From NCBI GenBank assembly GCA_029263395.1, contig JAJCXO010000185.1, positions 1 to 43,426 on the forward strand: a DNA stretch of 43,426 nucleotides, written 5' to 3'. Under the pieces are notes generated by a model. It did no database searches, had not been told where the DNA came from, and worked only from the letters and a program-made list of their open reading frames with translations. The stretch is from Acidobacteriota bacterium (GTDB lineage: Bacteria; Acidobacteriota; Thermoanaerobaculia; Multivoradales; J023). The position numbers and the translations under genes are program-made. This document shows, piece after piece, positions 15,339-24,648 of this stretch (positions are counted from its first letter, which is position 1; each line of letters opens with the position of its first letter).

Positions 15339-17627
15339 ATGACACTGCTTGGAACAACCGTCGGGCGTATCCGGCTTGTCGACCATCTCGGCAAGGGCGG
15401 GATGGGTGAGGTGTATGTCGGTTACGACGAGACCCTCGACCGCCGGGTTGCCGTCAAATGTGTCCAGGTAGGCGCCGACCGGCGGGAAAAGACCAAGGGC
15501 CGCTTTCTGCAGGAAGCGCGCATCCTGTCGCGGTTGGCGCATCCCAACATTTGCCAGATTTTCGACTATGTCGAAGACGGTCCACGCGATTTCCTGGTGA
15601 TGGAGTTGGTTGAGGGCCGCAGCCTCAAGCAGGCGGCGAAGGAAGGTTTGGACAATCGATCCAAGCTGCGCATCGCCCAGCGGGTGGGCGACGTTTTGGT
15701 GGCGGCCCATGCCGAGGGGGTGGTCCATCGTGACCTGAAACCCGAGCATGTGATGATCACCGAAGAGGGTGAAGTCAAAGTGCTCGACTTTGGTATCGCC
15801 CATTCGGTGGGCGGCGGCGAACACGACGCCACGTTGGATCTCAGCTCGGCGCCAGCACGAGCGCTGACGCCGCTGCATTACACCCGAGTTGGCTCAGTGG
15901 TGGGCACGCCGCGCTACATGAGCCCGGAACAGGCGCGCGGCGAACCGGTGACTCCAGCCAGTGACATGTACACCTTTGGCTTGTTGTTGCAGGAGCTTTT
16001 TACCGGTCAGAAACCTTACGACAAGGCGCCGCTCGACGAGTTGTTGGTAGTAGTGGCGGAAGGCCGCAGCCGAGCGGTGGCAGGGCTTGGACGCGCTTTG
16101 ACCGAGTTGATCGAACAGCTCAAAGCGATGAAGCCGGGGGATCGTCCAAGTGCCAAGGAGACGGCGGATCGAATCCAGTGGATCCGCCAGACCCCGGTGC
16201 GTTGGTTGCGCCGCGGGCTCGCCGCCGCGGCGATCCTGCTGGTGATTGCTGGCGTTGCCAAGTACGCCGTTGATCTAGGGCGCGAACGTACCGCGGCAGT
16301 GGCGGCCCGTGACCAAGCCGAAGGTTTGGTCACCTTCATGCTGGAGGATCTTTCTCGTGAATTGCGGCCAGCCGGCAAACTCGACGTGCTCGAGCAGGTT
16401 GCACGGCAGGCTCTGGACTATTACGAGCAAGCCGCGCCAGAGGCTGTGGGCGAGTCGGCCTTTACCCGCGGCCGTGCGTTCCACAGTGTCGCTGACGTGC
16501 TCGACGATCAAGGTGACATGGAGGCCGCGGTGGAAGCCGCAACCAATGCCTTGAGCCTCCACCAGCGGCTGGTGGACGAGAGTCCGGATCGCACCGATTG
16601 GCGTAACGGGTTGGCACTCGACTATGTCTTGATCGGTGGTTTACAACGGCAGCTGGGGGAGCGTGACGCGGCTCGGCTTTCGTTGACCACGGCGCGCGAC
16701 ATCGCGGCTGATTTGGTCGAGTTTGAACCTGCTCGGAATGAGTGGCGTCGGACTTACGCCGAAGCCTCCTATGGCATCGGGATGTTCCATCTTTTTTATG
16801 AGTGGGACCTGGCGATCGAGGCCTTTCTCGAAGCGATTGCGGTTTTTCAGGAACTCGCCGCCGCGGATTCCTCCGAACCGGAGTATCAATACCGTCAAGC
16901 TGTGCTGTACGGCCAGGGATTGGGGCAAGCTTACGCCGGCAAAGGGCTCGACAACGAGTCGTTTGCGGCAGTCCAAAAGGCCCATTCGCTGTATCAGGAG
17001 CTCATTGACCTCGATCCTTCCAATACTCGTTTTCAGCACGGATTTGCTTGGGAACATCGGCGGCTGGGTGAACACCTGGAAAGCCAAGGTAGGGTGGACG
17101 AGGCCTTGGATTCCTACCGTCAGTCTATGACGATCAGTGAGCGTCTGTTACTGCTGGAGCCGGCCAATCTCGATTGGCAGCTCGGGTTGGCTGCAGACCA
17201 TGGAGCGATGGGCGATATCTTCGAAGCTGAGGGCAAGTTGGAGTTTGCGCTGGCGGAGCGTCGAAAGTCGTTGGAGATCAGTCGGCAGGTGGCTGCTACC
17301 GATCCATCGCATACCGCGTACGTCTTTTGGCTAGCTGAGGACTACTTACACGTCGGGTCGTTGCTGGCGACGCTCGGCCGTCTTGACCAGGCGCGAGAAG
17401 CCTGGCGCCAGACGGTGGAACTTGGAGCGTCCCATGTCGAGCGTCCCGAAGAGGTTGATGGTTACGCCCTCGAAGGTCATATCTCGGCGATGATTTACCT
17501 CGACCGCGCTAGCGAAGCTCGACCGCTCGTCGAGTGGTTGCAGCGCAGCCAGTGGTTCGAGGGCTCGGCCACCGACGATTTTGTTGCGCTTTGTCGTCAG
17601 CACGGCTTATTGCCTGCGGCGGCTTGA
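15339..17627 (+). CDS. membrane Ser/Thr protein kinase with C-terminal TPR region
   Basis: A 762-residue Hanks-type kinase. The kinase domain covers about 10-275: glycine loop GKGGMGEVY (18-26), Lys40, HRDLKPEH with catalytic Asp132, DFG at 150-152, and VGTPRYMSPEQARGE as activation loop and P+1 region. One membrane segment follows at about 293-312 (RGLAAAAILLVIAGVAKYAV). The C-terminal 440 residues are alpha-helical TPR-like repeats, probably on the periplasmic side and serving as a sensor or docking region. The ATG at 15339 is six bases past the stop of the tandem cyclase gene, with no clear RBS, so translation may be coupled to that gene. No sigma factor lies beside this kinase, unlike the other receptor-like loci here. 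Complete and intact. Confidence 0.93.
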   Translation: MTLLGTTVGRIRLVDHLGKGGMGEVYVGYDETLDRRVAVKCVQVGADRREKTKGRFLQEARILSRLAHPNICQIFDYVEDGPRDFLVMELVEGRSLKQAAKEGLDNRSKLRIAQRVGDVLVAAHAEGVVHRDLKPEHVMITEEGEVKVLDFGIAHSVGGGEHDATLDLSSAPARALTPLHYTRVGSVVGTPRYMSPEQARGEPVTPASDMYTFGLLLQELFTGQKPYDKAPLDELLVVVAEGRSRAVAGLGRALTELIEQLKAMKPGDRPSAKETADRIQWIRQTPVRWLRRGLAAAAILLVIAGVAKYAVDLGRERTAAVAARDQAEGLVTFMLEDLSRELRPAGKLDVLEQVARQALDYYEQAAPEAVGESAFTRGRAFHSVADVLDDQGDMEAAVEAATNALSLHQRLVDESPDRTDWRNGLALDYVLIGGLQRQLGERDAARLSLTTARDIAADLVEFEPARNEWRRTYAEASYGIGMFHLFYEWDLAIEAFLEAIAVFQELAAADSSEPEYQYRQAVLYGQGLGQAYAGKGLDNESFAAVQKAHSLYQELIDLDPSNTRFQHGFAWEHRRLGEHLESQGRVDEALDSYRQSMTISERLLLLEPANLDWQLGLAADHGAMGDIFEAEGKLEFALAERRKSLEISRQVAATDPSHTAYVFWLAEDYLHVGSLLATLGRLDQAREAWRQTVELGASHVERPEEVDGYALEGHISAMIYLDRASEARPLVEWLQRSQWFEGSATDDFVALCRQHGLLPAAA

Positions 17628-17844
17628 CCGTTCGCTGACTCGCGCCAGTGTTTGACGTTGGCGCTGGACTATCGCTCAGCGATCACGGCTGTTGCATCGA
17701 TCACCGTTGTTACATCTGGGGCTCTTCGGCGTTACCCCTGTGTATGAGGAAGCTATCTGAGGCAACCTCATCCAATCTCTCAACAGCCGAAGCCACCCCC
17801 TGTATGGGTCGCGATGCCATAGGCGCTGAACAAGGAGGCCCGCG

Positions 17845-20337
17845 ATGTCTACGATCTTCCGTGAAGCTCAATACGCTTGGCGAAAGTTGGCCAAGAATCC
17901 TGGATTCACGTTTATGGCGGTGTTGACACTAGCCCTAGGTATTGGACTCAACTCTGCCGTCTTCAGTGTCGTCAACGCAGTGTTGTTCCGGCCGTTGCCA
18001 GTGGCAGAACCGGAGCGGTTGGTCAACGTTTACTCCTTGGAGGGTCAGGGCGAAGGTTTGATGTCGTATCAGCCGATGGCTTTTCCTGACTATTTTGATC
18101 TTCAGCAGCAAAGCCAGAGTTTTACTCAGTTGGCGGCTTACACGTCGAGCCGCTTGGTGATCGAATATGGCGAAATCCACGAACCGATCATGGGTGAAGT
18201 GGTGTCGGGAAACTTCTTTGACTTGTTGGGCATCGAAGCCTCTAAAGGGCGTCTGCTGACGGTCGCGGACGATGCTCCGGGTGCAGCACGGATGGTGGCG
18301 GTGCTCAGCCATGATTCCTGGCAGCGCCGTTTCGGCGGAGACCCCGAGATTATTGGTCGAGACCTGCGCTTCAACGGGCATTCCTTCAAGGTTGTCGGAG
18401 TGACCCCTCCGAGTTTCTTCGGCATGATGCGAGGGATCTCGCCCGAGGTGTGGTTGCCAATCCAAACTAGTGGCACCATCCAGTCCGGCTCGTTATCCAA
18501 CTTCGGAGTGCCGACGGAAGGGATGGATCGCCTCGACGATCGCGCCCGACGGTGGCATTTTGTTGTTGGGCGCCTGGCTTCTGGGGTCTCGCTAGAACGG
18601 GTCGGGGACGAGCTCGCGACAGTCGGTGCGCGTCTGCGTCAGGACTTCGAAGTGACCAATGAGGGGCGGACCTTCACTCTGTTGCCAACGAATCAGGTAC
18701 GGCTCTGGCCGGGAGTCGATCAAGGGCTCTATTCGGCCTCCCTCGTGGTGATGGGCATCGTTGCGCTGGTCTTGTTGATCGCTTGCGCCAATCTCGCCAA
18801 CATGTTGCTGGCTCGGGCGGTCGCCCGTCGTAAGGAGATGGCCACCCGGCTGGCGCTAGGTGCCAGCCGCGGTGCGGTCATACGGCAACTCCTGGTTGAG
18901 AGTCTAGCGCTGGCGTTGGCCGGTGGCGTTGCGGGCCTGCTGCTGGCGCAAGCTTCCAACCTGGCGTTGGAGCATGTGCAGCTACCGATTCCGGCAGAGT
19001 TCGACCTCGGGCTGGCGCTCGATACTCGTGTTGTCGTGTTCACGTTGTTGGCCTCCAGCCTGGCAGCGGTGGTTTTTGGGTTGGCGCCGGCCTTCGAAGC
19101 CACCCGCACGAATCTGGCCAGCACGCTGGGTGATGAATCGCGGGGTAGCTCCGCTGGACGGGCAAAACACCGGGTACGCAATAGTCTGGTGGTGGCACAG
19201 ATCGCCTTGTCCCTGGTGCTGTTGATTTGTGCCGGCTTGGCGCTGCGTAGCATGGGCAACGCGCAGAATATCGACCCGGGATTCGATCCCGAAGGACTGG
19301 TGGTCGCCAATTTCTCACCGGAGCGTCAGGGTTACAGCGAAGAGCAGAGCCAAGAGTTCTACCGGCAAATGCAGCAACGTCTGGTCGACCGCCCGGAGAT
19401 CACCGCGGTGGCGTTTGCCGGACATTTGCCGCTGACCTTGAATATCAGCTCCAACGCCGTCACCAGTGAGCATCAAGCCACGGTGCCAGTGGAGGAGTGG
19501 CCAGCAGCTGATCTCTCTTACGTCACCCCCGAGTATTTCTCGACGATGGGTATTCCGCTGCTTCGCGGCCGCCTCATCAGTGACTGGGACACCGTTGATG
19601 CTCCCCCGGTGGTGGTGATCAACGAGACCCTGGCATCCCACCTCTGGCCGGACGCGGAGGCGGTAGGCCAGCGGATGAGAGTCGAGGATGTCGAGAACCC
19701 TCTCGAAGTCATCGGGGTGGTGCGGGATGGCAAATACAGAAGCCTTGGTGAAGCCCCGCGCGCCTTCTACTACCGACCGATCGCGCAGGACTGGTTCGAT
19801 GCGCAGGCGATGATCGTGCGAACCCGAGGCGATCGTTTGATGGCTTTGGCAACGGTTCGCAATCTGGTGCGAGAGCTCGATGAGGACTTGGCCATCGGTA
19901 ATCTGATGACGGTTGAAGAAGCGACGGCTTCGGCGCTGATATTGCCGCGAGCGGGCGCTGCGCTGTTCGGCCTCTTTGGTCTGGTCGGTCTGCTGCTGGC
20001 CGCGATTGGAATCTACGCTGTGGTGTCTTACCTGGTCAGCCAGCGGACCCACGAGATCGGTATCCGGATGGCTATGGGCGCCCACCATTGGAGCATTCTC
20101 CGGCTGGTAGCGGGGGAGGGGCTGATGTTGATCGCGATCGGGGTCGGGATCGGGCTTGCCATGTCGGTGCTTTCGACTGGCGCATTGTCGGCCATGCTGT
20201 ACGGCGTCAGTGCCACCGACATCTTGACCTTTGCCGGCGTCTCGTTCTTTCTGATCTTGGTTGGACTGTTGGCGTCGGTTGTGCCGGCTTACCGTGCCAG
20301 TCGTCTAGATCCGTTGGTCGCTCTGCATCGAGATTAG
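17845..20337 (+). CDS. ADOP-type (MacB/FtsX) ABC permease
   Basis: An 830-residue duplicated permease. The start has AAGGAGG 8 bases upstream. The N-terminal phrase AWRKLAKNPGFTFMAVLTLALGIGLNSAVFSVVNAVL is diagnostic of the 'acidobacterial duplicated orphan permease' group (TIGR03434-like). It is followed by a MacB-type periplasmic domain, a first FtsX segment (about 290-430, with ACANLANMLLARAVARRKEMATRLALGASR), a second periplasmic domain, and a second FtsX segment in the last 130 residues (SQRTHEIGIRMAMGA). No ATPase gene is adjacent, which is normal for this 'orphan' group. Substrate unknown; relatives move peptides, drugs or lipoproteins or act as mechanotransmission devices. A paralogue lies at 30813-33242. 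Confidence 0.93.
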   Translation: MSTIFREAQYAWRKLAKNPGFTFMAVLTLALGIGLNSAVFSVVNAVLFRPLPVAEPERLVNVYSLEGQGEGLMSYQPMAFPDYFDLQQQSQSFTQLAAYTSSRLVIEYGEIHEPIMGEVVSGNFFDLLGIEASKGRLLTVADDAPGAARMVAVLSHDSWQRRFGGDPEIIGRDLRFNGHSFKVVGVTPPSFFGMMRGISPEVWLPIQTSGTIQSGSLSNFGVPTEGMDRLDDRARRWHFVVGRLASGVSLERVGDELATVGARLRQDFEVTNEGRTFTLLPTNQVRLWPGVDQGLYSASLVVMGIVALVLLIACANLANMLLARAVARRKEMATRLALGASRGAVIRQLLVESLALALAGGVAGLLLAQASNLALEHVQLPIPAEFDLGLALDTRVVVFTLLASSLAAVVFGLAPAFEATRTNLASTLGDESRGSSAGRAKHRVRNSLVVAQIALSLVLLICAGLALRSMGNAQNIDPGFDPEGLVVANFSPERQGYSEEQSQEFYRQMQQRLVDRPEITAVAFAGHLPLTLNISSNAVTSEHQATVPVEEWPAADLSYVTPEYFSTMGIPLLRGRLISDWDTVDAPPVVVINETLASHLWPDAEAVGQRMRVEDVENPLEVIGVVRDGKYRSLGEAPRAFYYRPIAQDWFDAQAMIVRTRGDRLMALATVRNLVRELDEDLAIGNLMTVEEATASALILPRAGAALFGLFGLVGLLLAAIGIYAVVSYLVSQRTHEIGIRMAMGAHHWSILRLVAGEGLMLIAIGVGIGLAMSVLSTGALSAMLYGVSATDILTFAGVSFFLILVGLLASVVPAYRASRLDPLVALHRD

Positions 20338-20691
20338 TTCACCGACCGAGCTCTCGATGCGTTCTTGGATGCGATCTAGTTACGGCCCGACGACTAGCCT
20401 GGGTCGGCAATTCGACCCTGCTGGCCCAGCGTTAGTCCCTGGCTGTGTTGCGCTGGACATCGGGACCTGCTACCTTCCAGCCTATTGAGTGTGTCCTAAG
20501 GACAGCATTTGCTCCTCCTCACACCCAGAGCGACACTCGCTTTGCTCCGTCCAATCCCGAGCGCAGTCGATGATCGAGTTTCTTTGGAGGGCACCCTGTA
20601 TCCTCGGCACCCTGTAACCTCCGGCCCTGTATTTGGCCGGGCATCGTTGTTTTTGCGCTCGCTATGAGAAGCGGGACAGGAGATTGAAAGC
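20338..20691. other. intergenic region upstream of the RRM gene
   Basis: No gene supported. Near 20591-20632 the word CCCTGTA occurs three times (two copies as GGCACCCTGTA), spaced about 16-17 bases. The RRM gene's RBS AGGAGA is at about 20679-20684. The long leader would fit post-transcriptional control of an RNA-binding protein, but no known riboswitch was recognised. Confidence 0.5.
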
Positions 20692-20982
20692 ATGAGAATT
20701 TATATTGGCAATTTGCCGTTCAGCGCAACGGACCAAGAGATACGTGAGGCCTTCGGTGCCTTCGGTACCGTTGAGCAAGTCGATTTGATCACCGACCGCG
20801 ACACCGGTCGTCCGCGTGGTTTTGGCTTCGTCGAGATGTCGGACGGTGGTGAAGAAGCTGTTTCAAAACTCGATCAGACCGACATGGGTGGCCGTAACCT
20901 GAAAGTCAACGAAGCGCGGCCGCGCAATGATCGTGGTGGCGGCGGCGGTGGTGGTGGCGGCGGCCGGCAGCACGGCTGGTAG
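20692..20982 (+). CDS. small glycine-rich RRM RNA-binding protein
   Basis: A 96-residue protein with one RNA-recognition motif: RNP2 IYIGNL (3-8) and RNP1 RGFGFVEM (42-49), with LITDRDTGRPRG between, the usual form in bacterial and cyanobacterial Rbp proteins. The C-terminus is a run of about ten glycines after NDRG and ends in RQHGW. Such proteins bind single-stranded RNA and are often cold-regulated. RBS AGGAGA upstream. The poly-Gly run is coded by GGC/GGT repeats, so it could vary in length. Complete gene; identity secure. Confidence 0.95.
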   Translation: MRIYIGNLPFSATDQEIREAFGAFGTVEQVDLITDRDTGRPRGFGFVEMSDGGEEAVSKLDQTDMGGRNLKVNEARPRNDRGGGGGGGGGGRQHGW

Positions 20983-21011
20983 TCAGTCGGCACACAGCCG
21001 GTGTCAATAAA

Positions 21012-21050
21012 AAACCGGCAAACGGTAAACCGGCAGACGGTAAACCGGCA
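21012..21050. repeat. 15-bp direct repeat, three copies
   Basis: AAACCGGCA starts at 21012, 21027 and 21042, with near-identical 6-base links (AACGGT, GACGGT). The array lies between the RRM gene stop and a strong hairpin, outside any gene. Confidence 0.85.
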
Positions 21051-21060
21051 GTGAAGACCT

Positions 21061-21092
21061 AGCCGGAGATCGGAAGGACTCGATCTCCGGCT
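21061..21092. terminator. perfect 12-bp hairpin after the RRM gene
   Basis: AGCCGGAGATCG (21061-21072) and CGATCTCCGGCT (21081-21092) are perfect inverted copies around an 8-base loop. Position after the RRM gene and before tex suggests a terminator or an mRNA 3'-end stabiliser. No T-run follows, so it is not a classical rho-independent terminator. Confidence 0.5.
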
Positions 21093-21223
21093 GAAGCCGT
21101 CTTCCGTTATCGCTGATATTCCTCTTCCACCACGCCCGCGAAACTGACACGATACGCCGTCCCGAGGCACACCCTGCTGTGCCATGGAGTGTTGCGAAGA
21201 GTCATGTTTCGAGGAGGTTGTGG

Positions 21224-23602
21224 ATGGCAGCGAGTATTCTGGAAGAGTCCTTCATAGCGATCATCGCACGCGAGCTCGGCTGCCGGCCCAAGCAGGTCGA
21301 GGCCGCCGCGGCACTATTCGCAGAAGGATCGACGGTGCCCTTCGTGGCGCGCTATCGAAAAGAGGTTACCGGCGGTCTCGATGACGAGCAGTTGGAGGAG
21401 CTAGCCAAGCGGCGCTCCTACTTTCTCGAGCTAGCGGATCGTCGCGACGCGATCCTGGAGTCGATCGCCGAGCAAGGCAAGCTCACCGATGCGCTCGAGC
21501 GTTTGATCCGTGCCGCCACGACCAAACGAGAGCTGGAAGACCTTTATCTTCCGTACAAGCCCAAACGTCGGACGCGCGCACAGATCGCTCGCGAACGCGG
21601 CTTGGAGCCGCTGGCCGATCGACTGTTGGAGGCGGCTGCTGAGTCGGTTCAGCCGGCTGAGCTTGCGGCGGCTTTTGTGGATGCGGAGAAGGGTGTCGCA
21701 GACGCTCCAGCGGCCCTGGCTGGTGCTCGCGATGTGCTAGCCGAGCGGCTGGCCGAAGACGCCACCCACCGTGCGCAACTGAGGCAGACCTTGGCGTCTC
21801 AGGGGGGATTGGAGGTCCGGGTCCTCACCGGTAAGGAAGAGGAAGGGCAAGTCTACAAGGACTACTTCGATCATCAAGAGCCGGCGCGGGCGGTGCCGTC
21901 CCATCGGCTGTTGGCTATCCTGCGTGGTGAACGGGAGGGGTTCCTGATCTCCAGCCTCGAGATCGACGAGGATGTTGAGATCGATCGCTTGACCCATAGC
22001 TGGGGGGTACCGCTCGACACCCCCTGTGGCCGGGAAGTGGTCGACGCCACCACCGACGGGTACAAGCGCCTGTTGCGACCGTCGATCACCAACGAGGTGA
22101 GGACCGAGCTCCGCGAGCGCGCCGAGGCGGAGGCGATCCAGGTCTTTCGCGGCAACCTCGAGGCGTTGTTGATGCAAGCGCCACTCGGCCAGCTGGTCGT
22201 GATGGGTCTCGATCCGGGATACCGCACCGGCTGCAAGCTGGCGTTGGTTGATGGTACCGGCCGAGTGTTGGCAACTTCGGTGATTTATCCGGTCGAATCG
22301 TCGCGTTCGAAAGCCAACGAGGCGGCCAACCAGCTCTCGGCACTGGTCCGTGAGCACAAGGTGAACGCAATCGCTATCGGCAACGGCACTGGCGGTCGCG
22401 AAACCGAGGCCTTCGCCCGAGGGGTGGTGCGCGACGCGCAACTCGGCGATGTGGTGGTTGCGATCGTGCCCGAGACCGGTGCTTCGGTGTACTCAGCGTC
22501 CGCTGTGGCTCGCGGTGAGCTGCCGGATATGGACGTTTCGTTGCGAGGCGCGGTATCGATTGCTCGCCGTTTTCAAGATCCACTGGCCGAGCTGGTCAAG
22601 ATCGAGCCGCGTTCGCTGGGTGTGGGTCAATACCAGCACGATGTAGACCAAAAGGCGCTGGCTAGCGAGTTGGATACAACCGTGGAGGGGGCAGTCAACC
22701 GAGTTGGCGTCGAGCTCAACACCGCGTCGCCATCGCTGTTGAAGCGGGTGTCGGGGTTGTCGTCCCGCCTGGCCGGCAAAATTGTCAGCCATCGCGACGC
22801 CAACGGGCCGTTTACCAACCGGCGAACTCTGCTCGAGGTGCCTGGTTTTGGCGCCAAAACCTTTGAGCAATCGGCCGGTTTCCTGCGTATTCAAGCCAGC
22901 GCCAATCCGCTCGACCGCACCGCGGTCCACCCGGAGCGTTATTCGGTGGTCGAAGCGATGGCCAACGATCTCGAAGTGCCGCTCGCCGAATTGGTCGGTA
23001 ATCCGGCGATGGTCCACAAGGTCAACTTCGAACGTTTTCTCGACGCCGAGCAAGGGGTAGGGCGTTTTACCCTAGACGACATCAAGAGTGAGCTCGAGCA
23101 GCCAGGCCGTGATCCACGGCCAGAGTTCGAGGCTCCCGAGTTGCGTGATGATGTGACCTCGATCGACGATCTGGAGACCGGAATGGAGCTCGAGGGACGG
23201 GTCAGCAATGTCACCAACTTCGGGGCGTTCGTCGATCTTGGAGTCAAACGAGACGGGCTGGTGCATCTTTCCGAGCTTTCGGACAAGTGGGTCGACAACC
23301 CGCAAGAGGTGGTTCAAGTTGGGCAGGTCGTCAAGGTTCGGGTTTTGGAAGTTGATCGAGTGCGTGGGCGTATCGGTTTGTCGATGCGTTCTCCCGAAGC
23401 CGCAAATTCTGCGTCAGAGGGTACTTCGCAGCGTAGCGAGTCGCCCAACCGTTCCTCGAAGGCTGGTGGCAAACCAGCATCGAAGAAGCCTGCCGGTCGA
23501 GGCAAACCTTCGGGGCAACCCAGCCGACCAGCGAAGCCGAAAGCACCTGCTCGTCCAGCGACGGTTGAAGACTTGATGCGAAAATTCAATCAGTCCCGCT
23601 GA
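21224..23602 (+). CDS. tex: Tex-family transcription accessory protein
   Basis: A 792-residue Tex protein. Start at 21224, six bases after GAGGAGG; an in-frame extension to 21179 is not needed. The domain order is as in the family: helical N-terminal region, YqgF-like RNase H fold (MGLDPGYRTGCKLALVD, near 326), helix-hairpin-helix pairs (SGLSSRLAGKIVSHRDANGP and LLEVPGFGAKTFEQSAGFL), and an S1 RNA-binding domain (GMELEGRVSNVTNFGAFVDL to RGRIGLSMR). The last 65 residues are a Lys/Pro/Ser/Ala-rich tail that varies in the family. Tex binds nucleic acid and influences transcription and ribosome-linked processes. The EgtD gene follows 17 bases later. Confidence 0.96.
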   Translation: MAASILEESFIAIIARELGCRPKQVEAAAALFAEGSTVPFVARYRKEVTGGLDDEQLEELAKRRSYFLELADRRDAILESIAEQGKLTDALERLIRAATTKRELEDLYLPYKPKRRTRAQIARERGLEPLADRLLEAAAESVQPAELAAAFVDAEKGVADAPAALAGARDVLAERLAEDATHRAQLRQTLASQGGLEVRVLTGKEEEGQVYKDYFDHQEPARAVPSHRLLAILRGEREGFLISSLEIDEDVEIDRLTHSWGVPLDTPCGREVVDATTDGYKRLLRPSITNEVRTELRERAEAEAIQVFRGNLEALLMQAPLGQLVVMGLDPGYRTGCKLALVDGTGRVLATSVIYPVESSRSKANEAANQLSALVREHKVNAIAIGNGTGGRETEAFARGVVRDAQLGDVVVAIVPETGASVYSASAVARGELPDMDVSLRGAVSIARRFQDPLAELVKIEPRSLGVGQYQHDVDQKALASELDTTVEGAVNRVGVELNTASPSLLKRVSGLSSRLAGKIVSHRDANGPFTNRRTLLEVPGFGAKTFEQSAGFLRIQASANPLDRTAVHPERYSVVEAMANDLEVPLAELVGNPAMVHKVNFERFLDAEQGVGRFTLDDIKSELEQPGRDPRPEFEAPELRDDVTSIDDLETGMELEGRVSNVTNFGAFVDLGVKRDGLVHLSELSDKWVDNPQEVVQVGQVVKVRVLEVDRVRGRIGLSMRSPEAANSASEGTSQRSESPNRSSKAGGKPASKKPAGRGKPSGQPSRPAKPKAPARPATVEDLMRKFNQSR

Positions 23603-23619
23603 TTCCCAAAGACAGGTGT

Positions 23620-24600
23620 ATGACGAATCACGGTGCGATGACCAAACACGGTGGAAACCGCGCCGTGATGCGCAGGGAGGTCCTGGCCGGGCTCCGAGTT
23701 CGGCCGCGGGCGGTCCCGCCAAAGTACTTTTATGATGCTCGAGGCTCGCAGCTTTTTGAGCAGATTACCGAACTCGAAGAGTACTATCCGACCCGTGTCG
23801 AACTCGCGATCCTCGACGGCCATGTCGACGAGATGGCGGCTTGTATGGGGCCTGGCTGTTTACTGTTGGAGTATGGCAGCGGCAGCAGCCTCAAGACCGG
23901 ACGGTTGCTCGAAGCGTTGTCCGAGCCAGTGGCCTATGTCCCGATCGACATCTCGGGCGAGGCGCTGGAAGCGGCCGTGGCGAAAATTGCGGCTCGATTT
24001 TCCGCGATCGAGGTCATACCGCTGCACGCTGACTACAGTGCAGCCTACGAGATCCCGACGACGTTTCAGCCTGCCCGCCGCCGGGTGGCCTATTTCCCCG
24101 GATCGACGATCGGTAACTTCGACCCGCAACAAGCCAGCGAGTTCTTGGTGGAGGTTGCAGCAGTTTGCGGTCCCGGTGGAGGGCTGCTGATCGGTGTCGA
24201 CTTGGAGAAGGACATCACTGTGCTCGAGCGGGCGTACGATGACGCTGCCGGGGTGACAGCAGAGTTCAATCTCAACCTCCTGCGGCGCTTCAATCGCGAG
24301 CTCGGCGCAAACTTTGACCTCGAGGCGTTTCAGCATCGGGCGTTTTACGATCCCGACAAGGCTCGCATCGAGATGCATCTGGTGAGTTTGCGCGACCAAG
24401 TGGTTGAAGTCGCCGGCGAGGCTTTTGCGTTCTCTGCCGGGGACACGATCCACACCGAGAACTCCTACAAATACAGTCGAGAGCGATTCGCCCAGCTGGC
24501 GTCGAGCGCCGGCTTCGACGTCGAACGCGTCTGGGTCGATCCACAGGAATTGTTCAGCGTTCAGTTCTTGACGGTGAGGGACGCCGCCTCTGAGCCGTAG
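23620..24600 (+). CDS. egtD: L-histidine N-alpha-methyltransferase (EgtD family)
   Basis: A 326-residue SAM-dependent methyltransferase that fits EgtD, which makes hercynine from histidine in ergothioneine synthesis. Landmarks: PPKYFYDARGSQLFEQITELEEYYPTR-type N-terminal region, SAM motif YGSGSSLKT (about 85-93), ACP-like PIDIS, YFPGSTIGNF, and the histidine-site stretch HTENSYKYS near the C-terminus. The start at 23620 lies just after tex; a further ATG at 23638 is possible. No egtB or other ergothioneine gene is in the window. Identity is strong for the family; whether the pathway is complete cannot be judged here. Confidence 0.92.
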   Translation: MTNHGAMTKHGGNRAVMRREVLAGLRVRPRAVPPKYFYDARGSQLFEQITELEEYYPTRVELAILDGHVDEMAACMGPGCLLLEYGSGSSLKTGRLLEALSEPVAYVPIDISGEALEAAVAKIAARFSAIEVIPLHADYSAAYEIPTTFQPARRRVAYFPGSTIGNFDPQQASEFLVEVAAVCGPGGGLLIGVDLEKDITVLERAYDDAAGVTAEFNLNLLRRFNRELGANFDLEAFQHRAFYDPDKARIEMHLVSLRDQVVEVAGEAFAFSAGDTIHTENSYKYSRERFAQLASSAGFDVERVWVDPQELFSVQFLTVRDAASEP

Positions 24601-24648
24601 GTTTTGCAGGCTGGACCTGCGAGCTGGATCCCGCCCCGTTCTTTCCAG

